DNA from: Heracleum sosnowskyi
Lineage: Eukaryota; Streptophyta; Magnoliopsida; Apiales; Apiaceae
Reading direction: 5' to 3'
NCBI GenBank assembly: GCA_030848705.1
Contig: CM061244.1
Coordinates: forward strand, 45,363,190-45,427,189
Length of the DNA stretch: 64,000 nt
Made by a program: the position numbers and the translations under genes. This document shows positions 10,043 to 19,978 of the stretch, piece after piece; positions within the stretch are counted from its first letter, which is position 1, and every line of letters begins with the position of its first letter. The notes below the pieces were generated by a model that did no database searches, was not told the origin of the DNA, and saw nothing but the letters and a program-made list of their open reading frames with translations.

Positions 10043-13000
10043 TCAATTTGGTATTGCATGGAGTTAAAGAGGTAAACCGTGTTATGTGGATTCTTGACAG
10101 TGGCTGTTCAAGGCATATGACCGGAGATAGAGCCCTGCTATCAGATTTGGTTGAGAAAGCTGGCCCAGTAGTTACCTTTGGAGATAACAGCAAGGGTATT
10201 ACGAAAGGATATGGTTGTTTGAAGTATGGAAATGTTATCATTGAAGATGTATCATTTGTGGAAGGTCTGAGATTCAATCTTCTCAGCATCAGTCATTTCT
10301 GTGACAGAGGATATGCTGTTTCCTTTGAAAGAGAGAAGTGTCAGATCCTTCACAAGAAGAATGGAAAGCCTGCTCTTCAAGGAGTAAGGAAAGGTGACTT
10401 GTTCATAGCTGATCTGAACTCGGGATTCAAAGATGAAGTTAATTGTTTTTATGCTAAAGCTTCATCAGATGATAGTTGGCTATGGCACAAGAAGATGTCT
10501 CACCTTAACTTCAAAACCATGAACTCTTTAGTCAAGAGGGAATTGGTTAGAGGTTTGCCTCAGATGGAATTTACACAGGAAGGACTGTGTGAGGCATGTC
10601 AGAAAGGAAAGTCAAAGAAAGCTTCTCACAAGGGCACTGACACATCATCAATAACTGAACCTCTTCAGCTACTGCACATGGATTTGTTTGGTCCAGTTAA
10701 TGTGATGTCCATGTCAAAGAAGCAATTGCACTTGTGATTGTTGATGACTTTTCAAAATATACATGGGTTTTATTCCTACATTCCAAGGATGAAACTCCAT
10801 ACCTGGTGATTGGCCATATAAAGTTGATTGAGCTGGATTCTAGATTCCCTGTTAGAGCCATAAGGTCAGATAATGGTACTGAATTCAAGAATGCCATTCT
10901 AAATGACTTTTGTGCTGATAAAGGAATAACAAGACAATATTCTGCCCCTAGAACTCCTCAACAAAATGGAGTAGTGGAAAGAAAGAATCGTACATTGATT
11001 GAAGCTGCAAGGACTATGTTAAGTGAGTCCAAACTTCCAACGTACTTTTGGGCTGAAGCAGCGAATACAGCTTGTTATACTCAGAATCGAACTTTAATCA
11101 ACGAGGACTTAATGAAGACTCCGTATGAGATCATGAACAACAAGAAACCAACTGTCAAGTACTTTCATGTATTTGGAGCAAAATGCTTTGTGCTTATAGA
11201 TGACAATGTTAAACGTGGCAAATTTGATGCCAAGGCACAAGAAGCTATTTTTGTTGGTTATTCCAGAAGATCTTACAGGGTCTACTTGGTTGGCAGTCAC
11301 ACAGTAAAGGAAAGTGTCAATGTTACTTTTGATGACACTAAGTTCCCTAATATCCAAACAGCAGATTCATCTGAGAAAATGAAGTTTGATAACTTGCCAG
11401 ACTCAGATTCAGATGATGAAGCCCCACCTGAAGTTATTGCTGGTAATGATAATAACAATGATGATAATGATCATAGTGGTGATGGTGGAAACATTGGTAA
11501 CAATGAAGATACCACTAACATTGGAGAAGAATCATCAAGGCAAACAAGCAACAACTCAGGGGGAGCAAATGAAGGATCAACTAGTCACTCACAACATCAA
11601 AGTGAAATTCAAGGCGAATCATCAAGATCAAATCTTCCAAGACAGACTGTATAGAATAGAGCTCATCCTTTTGAGCTGATCATTGGTGATCCAGATGTTG
11701 GAGTTAAAACTAGAAGTGCTACTTAGAATGAATGTCACTATTCAGCATTTTTATCTGAAATGGAGCCAAAGAAAACTGAGGAGGCACTGACTGATCCAGA
11801 TTGGGTGATTGCTATGCAAGATGAACTCAATCAGTTTGAACAACAGCAAGTCTGGAAGCTGGTACCCAGGCCAAAGAACAAGAAAGTAGTTGGTACTAGA
11901 TGGGTATACAGGAACAAGCTAGATGAGGATGGCATTGTTACAAGGAACAAGGCAAGACTGGTTGCACAAGGGTATTCTCAAGCTGAAGGCATTGATTATG
12001 ATGAAACCTATGCACCAGTGGCTAGACTTGAGGCCATCAGGATGTTCTTAGCATTTGCTGCTTACTCCAATTTTAAAGTCTATCAAATGGATGTTAAGAG
12101 TGCATTCCTGAATGGTGAGATTGATGAAGAAGTATATGTGGAACAGCCCCCTGGCTTTGAAAATCAGGAGCTGCTGGACTTTGTGTACTTTCTCTTCAAG
12201 GCTATCTATGGTCTCAAACAAGCCCCAAGGAAATGGTATGACACTCTCTCTGGTTTTCTTTTAGAAAATGGTTTTGTTAGAGGTATCATAGACAAAACTC
12301 TTTTTTCAAAGAAACACAAAGGTGATATGATATTAGTCCAAGTCTATGTGGATGACATCATATTTGGGTCTACTAATGATAATCTCTGTAAGAGATTTGC
12401 CGAGCTTATGCAGAGTAAGTTTGAAATGAGTATGATGGGTGAGCTGAAGTTCTTTCTTGGATTGCAAGTAAGTCAAAGGACAAATGGTATATTTATTTGT
12501 CAATCCAAGTATCTTAAAGAACTCCTCAAGAAGTATCACATGGAGGATTCAGCATCAGCAAGGACTCCATCTTCAACAGCCATCAAACTTGGAGCTTCTG
12601 ACAAATCTATCAAGGTAGATGTTAAAAGCTACAGAGGTATGATTGGCTCCTTACTCTATCTCACTGCTAGTAGACCAGATATTATGTATGCTACATGCTT
12701 GTGTGCAAGGTTCCAAGTGGACCCTAGAGATGTACATCTCGTTGCTGTTAAAAGAATCTTGAGATATCTTAAGGGTACACCTAATCTAGGTATCTGGTAC
12801 CCTAAAGATTCTGGTTTTAATTTTGTTGGATATACAGATTCTGATTATGCAGGTAGTGTTGTGGATAGAAAGAGTACCTCTGGGAGTTGTCAATTCCTAG
12901 GAGGTAGGTTGATTTCCTGGTATAGCAAGAAACAGCAAACAGTTTCCAATTCAACAGCAGAAGCTGAATATATTGCTGCTGGAAGCTGTTGTGCTCAGAT

Positions 13001-13295
13001 CTTATGGATAAGGAATCAATTAAAGGACTATGGCTTTGCATTAGACAAAATTCCTATTTTGTGTGATAATACAAGTGCCATAGCAATCTCAAACAACCCT
13101 GTGCAGCACTCGAGAACGAAGCACATTGATATCAGGTATCATTTTATCAGAGAGCATGTCATGAATGGAACTGTGGAGTTACACTTTGTACCCACAGAAG
13201 AACAGACTGCAGATATATTCACTAAATCTGTTGACGAATCCACATTTATCAAGTTAGTTGGTAAATTGGGTATGTTAAACAGTCTTAGTGATTAA
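10021..13295 (+). pseudogene. E3 pol (PR-IN-RT-RH), broken
   Basis: Copia order is clear: protease (LDSGCSRHMTG), HHCC zinc site (WHKKMSHLN ... CEACQKGK), integrase (SDNGTEF, PQQNGVVERKNR), reverse transcriptase (YGLKQAPRKWYD, YVDDIIFGS), and RNase H (YTDSDYAG, STAEAEYIA, HSRTKHIDIRYHF). A frameshift near 10725 falls just before the integrase catalytic core. In-frame TAG stops lie at 11652-11654 and 11724-11726, in the linker between IN and RT. The RT-RH part from 11760 is fully open to a stop at 13293-13295. The linker is Asn/Asp/Ser-rich and lacks the repeated LTR motif seen in E5. Confidence 0.92.
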
Positions 13296-13740
13296 CAATA
13301 TCTCTATCATGTTTGTTCTTTCAAAATCATTTTCTCTTGCTGATATTGAATGATATATTTTGCCAATTCTTGTTTAGAGTAAAGCTTGTTAATTTAAATA
13401 TTCTGAATAATTTATTTTCTTTAAAAATATTTTTCTCATTTTTTTAAAAATGGAGAAATTTATTTTTATTGAAAATTTATTTATTTAGAATCATTTAAGT
13501 TAGTTTCAGATTGTAAATATTGTTGTTTAAATATTTATGCAAGTTTATATTATTTTTATGCACCTCTATATTATTCTGTATAGTTATTGCATGTAAATAG
13601 TTTCCTGTAAATATTTTTTATTATTTTATATTTTAGTTTATTATTATTATTTATTATCTTTTATTTTCTATTTGTCTGAGTTGTTTTTAATAAATATATT
13701 GTATATATTATTTCTGATCTAGCTCTTGCTTAGCTGGAAA
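13296..13740 (+). other. E3 pol-aORF spacer, AT-rich
   Basis: Very T-rich sequence with no gene, and no GACAG, TCAACG or GGTCATAC cluster. It occupies the place where the other families have their spacer. Confidence 0.6.
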
Positions 13741-15150
13741 TTCAGTGCCAAATCCAATTCAGGTATTACTTTCTATCTCTCAATCCACTTCTTTTACTGT
13801 TGCTGAACCCAAGTGGTTGTTAGGGTTGACCAAGGGATTGTAGATCCACAATCTCTATCCCAGGTCTTAGAGCCAAACAATGAGTCTACAACCTTCTTGA
13901 CCTCTCAGCCTAAACAGAAATCAAATGTTAAACAAAGAAGTATTTTGATTGAAACAGTGAGTGATCCCACAGCTCTGCCTCCTCTAAAGAAATTCAACAT
14001 ATACTGAGGCATCTGTCAGCCCATTTGTATCCTCTCAATAGGATATGGACTTTGAAATGGCCAATGAAATGTATCTAGAGACATTCTCTCAACAGGATGA
14101 ATCTATTGAAATTCTCCATAGGGCCATGGCACTTTGTACTGAGTCAAGCACACTCTCATTACTCACAATGGGAGAAAACAATTTCATTAGATGAAACTCA
14201 GGACACAGTGAAAGCAGAGCACCTGCAACTGGTTACAGTGCCTACCATTGTTACGGTAGAAGTGCCTTCATAGGCATCTGAGGGAAAATTTGATTCTTTG
14301 CCAAATCAAATAGAATCATTTTCTCCCCTCCCAGAGTGAACATCTCTGGCTCCCAAAGGGATTTTCCACTCGCAGATTTATCTGGAGAAAGTGGAAGGCA
14401 ACTTGGTCAGTCTATCACTGAAGCAATTCAGATTTCAAATCCAAGTGATTTGATAAACATGATTGAGGATCGGGATTTGCGAACTCCCATTACACCACCA
14501 CTGACCTCTCTTGAAGAGGCTAGGGTGAGTTTCAATGCAGGTACTGATCAAAAAGGAGCAAACAGACAGCTAATGTTGAGTGATAAGAGTCAAACACTGA
14601 GTGAAACACATGCACGTGAGATGAGTGATACACTTATAAGAGAAATTCAAGTGAGTGCACACACAGACACATACACTGCAATGTAGTTAGCTCACATAGC
14701 TGATCTACAGGAATATCTATTCAAAACCCAGGCTGATAAAGAAATTTTGCAAGCACAAGTGGTTGAACGGTCTTCTTCTTCCACCTCTGTCAACAATCAG
14801 CTAGGACTGCTCAAGGAAATCTAGAAGACAAATTTACTTCCAAGATCAACTCCATCAACTATCTCAACTCCTACTGGCTTCAGATACTCATAAAGTTAAA
14901 TCTGTAGAGAATTCCTCAACTAAGGGGGAGAAGTTTCTAGAGAATTTTGGAGAAGCTAGTAAAAGGGAGCTGGAGCTGAAAAAGATATAAAAGGAAAAGG
15001 AGGAGTTTCAGGGGAGTAAAGGTAAGTTAGCTCTGTTTTGTAAATGTTATATGTATAGAGCTTAGGTAAATCAAGACAGGTTCAATGTTATCATATGTTC
15101 AGTCTAGAGGAACAGCTGTCTTGTATTTATCTCTACTGGTGAAATCTGGA
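13741..15150 (+). pseudogene. E3 aORF remnant
   Basis: Short open pieces (13813-14007 and 14336-14686) encode Ser/Thr/Pro/Glu-rich disordered sequence like the linker of the other aORFs. A TAAGGGGGAGAAG stretch near 14920 corresponds to the TKGEK motif found at the same stage in E1/E2. The conserved N-terminal and C-terminal globular parts are not recognisable. The 3' end is cut at the junction with duplicated E2 gag at about 15151. Confidence 0.5.
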
Positions 15151-15914
15151 AGTGCTAGATAATCACTTGCAACTCATCTTGCTCGATTCTCTCACGTTGG
15201 ATAAAGCCATTGTTAGGAATATGTTGTTCTTGATGATAAACATAAAACACTTAGTAGAATTTGTGTAAAGTTATTTTGTAGCTGTCAACGAAATGGCATG
15301 CTTTGCAGCATTCCGTTGACAGGAAGCTCATCAACGAAATGAGTGATGTAGCAATTGCACTGTACAATACTTCACAGTTTGATATGCATTTTGTTGTATG
15401 TACTAGATAGGTTTTCTAAGTCATGTTGACTAAGTACTAGATAGGCAAAATAGGTTGGTTAATTGTAAATATATCATGCCTTGTAATTTTGCCTAAGTGA
15501 AGACATGTCAACGGTATGAAGATTACTCTGTCAACGGTATGGAGTTTACTCATCAACGAAACGAGGGAAACACCATCAACGGAATGAAGAATAAAGCTAT
15601 CAACGAAACACGTCTCCCTGCTATCAACGAATCATTATTGCTTTTCTGAATAGTTGACAAAGTGATAGTGACAGTTTACTGAACAGATCTAAAGGTGATG
15701 TGGAAGTGTACTTTGCATTGGAAACCATTAAAATGGACATGGGGAATAAGGAAACATCCCAGTTTCCAATTGGGTCTTGGGAGTGATCATAATAAGCATG
15801 AAGACAAAAGCAAGGATCTCCAAGGACCACTGGACAAAGGGATGAAAAGCAAACTATTGGCGGTTACTCATTGTACTTTTAGTGTAGCCAAAAATAGGGT
15901 TGTAAACTTGGGGA

Positions 15915-15921
15915 TATATAA
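15915..15921 (+). promoter_or_regulatory. TATA box in the E4/E5-family LTR
   Basis: TATATAA in the context GGGGATATATAACC, downstream of the TCAACG array and upstream of AATAAA at 16054-16059. This order fits U3-R-U5. The counterparts in E5 are at 23728-23734 and 35795-35801 on the minus strand. Confidence 0.65.
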
Positions 15922-16053
15922 CCAAGTGTAGCAGTTACTTTAAATAGAGAGAAGAAAAACAAATAGTTTGTATTAGCTATCCTTGAGAGCATTCTTCTCT
16001 ACAACCTTGTAACTGAGCAACTGTGTACTTTTGTATCACAGAATTTTTTCCGC

Positions 16054-16059
16054 AATAAA
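16054..16059 (+). terminator. Candidate polyadenylation signal in the E4 LTR
   Basis: AATAAA lies about 140 bp downstream of the TATA box. The same site is present on the minus strand in both E5 LTRs. Confidence 0.5.
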
Positions 16060-16886
16060 AATCACTTCAGTTGGATCATCAAACAATCCAACTGAAATTA
16101 TTTATGTGCTTGTGATTTTTACTTTAAGTTCAGTTTTTATTTGTAAGTTGTTTTAAGTTTAAGAAATATCAAAAATTGTATTCAACCCCCCCTTCTACAA
16201 TTCTGTTAGGTCATTTGGGATTAACAGCCATGTGTGGAAGTGTGATAAGCTGCACATCTTCCAAGGAGATGTGGATCAGGTTAGCTTTACTATGTGAAGG
16301 AAGTGAAGAAGTTAAGGGAAATCAAAGGCAAATACTGATATCACAATATGAGGCATTCATGGCCAAGCCTGGTGAAGACTTAACTTCCATGTTTGAAAGA
16401 TTCAGTAAGCTCTTAACTGAACTACAGATACATGGCAAGTACTATGACAGAAAAGAATTAAATGTCAAGTTCTTGCTTACACTGCCTGATCACCTTGAAC
16501 ACAAGAAAACAGCCATACGAGAAGGAAGAGATCTCAACAATATAACCTTTGAGACACTTTATGGCATTATGAAATCTTATGAACCTGAACTCTTTCAAAA
16601 GAGAGCCATACAAAGTGGAACAAGGAACAAGATGGCTAATATGTCAAGTGCCCTAGTAGCACAAGTGCCAAGGATCACACAACCAAGTGAAGTACTACAA
16701 ATCACACAACCAACCCCTGTACAATCCTTGAAGATAGAAGAGGTTGTTGAAGATGATGAGAAAGTAGTACTACAGCTCAAGGATGTGTAAGATGAAGACT
16801 TCTACACAATGGAGGAACTGGAAAGCATGGACAATCCTACTATGGCCTACATGGCTAAAAAGTTCAAGAACTTTAGGTTCAAGAAG

Positions 16887-18290
16887 TGAAAGGCATATGC
16901 TATAGCCTATTTGTAATTCGAGGATTCTACTCAACTTAAACCAGAATGTAATAAGTAAATATTAGGTTAAAGGTCACATGAATCTCAGAGAGTTTTATCT
17001 GTCAAGAGAATGGAGTATTAAAGTCATCTACAGACTTGAAATTATTCTACATTGAAAGAAGTTCAATTTATTGTTCAAGCCTCAGTGAAGTATTCAAGAA
17101 AGTGGATTTACTACAGTGACAGAGATTTCCAGTTGGTGACAGAAGAAGTACAGGATACAGAGTTTAGTCAAAGCTAAAGAAAAGAAGCCACAACTTTAAA
17201 TGTTTTAAAGATGAAGAATTTTCATTGAAGTCAGTTATTCATGAACCAGACAGTGCATCGAATGACGACATCAATCAGTGGAATTAAATCATCTATATTC
17301 AGTGGTTTTCAGTAGATAGAGGAATGCAAGGATTTTAAGTTATCTTCTTTGATTTATTAATTCAATTTAATTAATAAATTAATTCTATCAGAATTAATTT
17401 ATTTATTAAATTAATTAAGTTAACTGTTTAAATTATTTATTAAATTAATTCTATAAAAGAATTAATTTAATCTAGAATTTAATCTAACTATATAAATTAA
17501 AAGGATTTTCTATGTTTACTAGTATGACCTCTGTTTAGCTCGGTATGACCTGCCCTGTAAAGGTGCTTGGTCATACCGACAGATTTAGGTCATACAAGTC
17601 TATCCTGCCAGGTCATACCAGTATAATTCTGCTTGGTCATACCGAGAGTTGGTAGAAGAATGCTAGGTCATACCGGACAGTTTTTGCAGGTCATACTGCT
17701 TAAGCATGGTTCTACCGAATGTATTCTTCAGGTCATACAAGTGTATGAATTGTTTTATTAAATCTTTTTGATTTAATAAACAGGTCATACAAGGCTAATT
17801 GCAAGTGTATATGACCCGAGGCTGTTCACAGAAGAAAACAACAGTTAATGAAAAGACACAGACATTTCTCTCTCAAGAACGAAGAAAGCATTTGATCTCA
17901 TTTCTTCTCAAGCAATTAATTCTAGTTTGTATTGTTAAATCCAAACCACTAGAAGTTGATTACTTGTATTGCTTTGATTATCTAGCGGATTTTTATCCCT
18001 AGAATTTATCTCGAACTTGCTTTTAGCATTCGATCTTTTTATTACAAATATTAGAAAAGTTCATGTCAAATTTATTCTAAATTTGTATTAATTAGTTTGA
18101 GATAAATACTTTGTAATCCTTATTGTATTTGCAACACCCTTCAAGTTTAATATAGTTTATATTTGAATCTTGTTTCATTTATATTCCGCATTAATTTGTT
18201 CTTAATTGTTAAATTATTCAAAGGACAAATTCGATTAAACGGTATAGTTTGTATTCAACCCCCCTTCTACAAACTTATCAGGACCTAACA
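16887..18290 (+). repeat. E3-family LTR, second copy
   Basis: It has the same ends and GGTCATAC array as 6276-7684. AGAAG is on both sides (16882-16886 and 18291-18295), and E2 gag lies on both sides, so it has the form of a solo LTR at the original E3 insertion point. About a dozen differences from the first copy are visible. Confidence 0.92.
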
Positions 18291-19960
18291 AGAAGGATAG
18301 GTCATTCAGGCCCCAAGGCCAAGCATCCAAGTTCACCAAGGGAAGCTCATCAAAGGCTGCTGTGGGAAGCTCATTCAAAAGAGGATACAAGACTGGATTT
18401 GTGGATAGATCTAAATTCAAGTGTTACAACTGTGGTGAACCTGGTCATTTTGCTACTGAATGCAAAAGACCCAAACAGGTTCAGAGATTTGAGAAAGGAA
18501 CTGGTGGATACTCTAAGAAGAATCAAGGTAGAGCCTATGTGGCTGAAGGAAAGTGTTGGAATGAGTCTGATGATGAAGATGAAGAAGAATATGTCAACCT
18601 AGCTCTCATGGCTAGCACTGATGAAGTAACATCAACATCTTCAAGTCAGGTACCTTCACTTGTCTTACTTGATATGTCCATTGATGAGTATAAGAAAACC
18701 ATTTAAGACTTAAGTGCTGAAATGTTCAATGTCTATACTAGCTTATCTGCTGCTAATGAGGAAATCACTAGGCTGAGTAAGCTAAATGAAACACTAAAGT
18801 CTGAAAATGAATCTCTTGTTCTCAAAACCAGTTCACTAGACTCTTTAGCTCAGGAGAATGCAAAATTTAAAAATGAATTGAAATGTGCTAAAGAAGTTGA
18901 GGAATTCCTGAGAAATGAGATTGCTGAAAATGAATTCAAGATTAAGGCTTATAAAAACTCATCTAAGATTGTTCAAGATTACAATGATAAGCATACAGAA
19001 AATCAAACTGTTGGCATAGGTTTTTCATATGGTAGGAGACCTGGAAAGGAAACTGTGATTCAAGATTGTTCTGGAGATGCTGTTGTCAAACCCACCATTC
19101 TCAAGAAGGTTAAAACTCCTATTTTCAAAGCTGCAGAAATTGAGTTTGATGAAGAAGCCATGCTCATCAAACAAGAAATTCTTGATGAGGATGAAGGTGT
19201 TGACAGCACATTCAAGGATGGAAAGGATACTGTCACGATCCCCAAGACAGTAAACTTACCAAGCAATCAGACAGCAAGTTCAAAAGATGCTGTCACAGTT
19301 GGCAAGACAGTATCTTCCAAAGATGCTGTCAAGAATGGTTCCAAGACAGTAGCTTCCAAACCTTCTGTCAAGACAGTTGGAATAAAAGGTACTGTCAAGG
19401 AAAGTTCGACAACAACTTCTAAACACACTGTCAATCCAGTAACTCCCAAGTCTAAGAATAGGAATGGTAAGGTAGGTGTCAATAAAGGAAATGGATACAC
19501 TAATGTTGGAGGTGCTTCTAGGAAACTATGCAATAACTGTGGATCTTCACATCATTTAACACATGTTTGTATTAAGCCAATTGAGGATAAGATCAATGCT
19601 ACTGAACTCAATGGTAATTTACACAGAACCCCCCTTATGCATAGAACTATGAGTGTCTGTAATAACATTGAATGTATGCCATGCAAGATCACTGCCATGA
19701 GTACATGCTTTAACTTACCTATTCTCACTACTGAAAAATGTTCATACATGCACACTGTTGAGACTTCTGAGCCTGCTGGCAACAGCAAGAAGGCCTCATC
19801 CACTAAGAAAAGGATCACGTCCAATTCTAAACCTAAGTGGGTGAAAAGAGAAGTCAAACAGGAGATCATCAATGATGCTTGTGATTTTATGACTGGAAGA
19901 AACTCAGGAGACACTAAAACTGCAGGACCCAACAAGGATTGGGTACCATATGCATCTTAA
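18291..19960 (+). pseudogene. E2 gag, C-terminal part
   Basis: This continues Gag after the E3 insertion. A basic region leads to a CCHC knuckle (CYNCGEPGHFATEC) near 18424. Then come an acidic patch, a TAA stop at 18704-18706, a coiled-coil region (18722-18990), a K/T/V linker with a dense GACAG array (19199-19437), a second knuckle (CNNCGSSHHLTHVC) near 19530, and a third Cys cluster (CNNIECMPC) near 19660. It ends DWVPYAS then TAA at 19958-19960. Pol continues in the same frame after this stop. Overall length and order match E1. Confidence 0.9.
19199..19437 (+). repeat. GACAG/CTGTC motif array inside E2 gag linker
   Basis: About 12 copies of GACAGYA or TRCTGTCA lie in about 240 bp of coding sequence, encoding KDAV/KTV-like repeats. 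E1 has the equivalent array at 54381-54600. The motif is the same as in the LTR of this family. Confidence 0.75.
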
Positions 19961-19978
19961 ATACATTCTGTTTTGCAG
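19943..19978 (+). other. Intron-like 36-nt segment at the E2 gag/pol border
   Basis: It starts GTACC and ends with a pyrimidine-rich TTTTGCAG, and contains the gag TAA stop. Removing it would keep the frame (36 is divisible by 3). E1 has the same 36-nt segment at 53838-53873. It is shorter than normal plant introns, so stop readthrough, or use of the 3' site with a distant donor, are alternatives. Confidence 0.35.

Larger units (their letters stand above)
6276..15150 (+). mobile_element. E3: Ty1/copia element in E2 gag, 3' end lost
   Basis: The 5' LTR is 6276-7684, followed by PBS, gag, pol and an aORF remnant. Internal sequence stops at about 15150, where E2 gag sequence (equivalent to 5561 on) resumes. 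A second E3 LTR lies at 16887-18290. AGAAG stands before both LTRs (6271-6275 and 16882-16886) and after the second (18291-18295). E3 belongs to a different family from E1/E2 and E5 by LTR sequence. No polypurine tract is found next to the second LTR, consistent with the rearrangement. Confidence 0.88.
15211..16226 (+). mobile_element. E4: solo LTR of the E5 family, TSD GCCAT
   Basis: It starts TGTTAGGAATATG, ends GGGATTAACA, and is 1,016 bp long. It is flanked by GCCAT at 15206-15210 and 16227-16231. It is very similar to the E5 LTRs (23423-24431 and 35490-36498) but in plus orientation. It was probably formed by LTR-LTR recombination after insertion of a whole element. Confidence 0.93.
15151..16886 (+). 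pseudogene. Second copy of E2 gag segment (duplicated), with solo LTR inside
   Basis: 15151-15210 and 16227-16886 repeat E2 gag 5561-6275 almost exactly, including the TAA stop and the AGAAG before the E3 LTR. The solo LTR E4 splits the copy at GCCAT. With the following E3 LTR this forms a direct repeat of 5561-7684. It is best explained by unequal exchange or illegitimate recombination involving a second E2+E3 copy. There is no independent function. Confidence 0.88.

Noticed and set aside
15695..15931. 78-codon frame present in all three E4/E5 LTRs
   Set aside because: It runs through the TATA box, so it is mostly upstream of the likely transcription start. Identity among young LTRs is not evidence of coding.
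19199..19437. Possible CRISPR-like array of short repeats
   Set aside because: Spacing is irregular, both orientations occur, the words are degenerate, and the context is a plant retrotransposon coding region.
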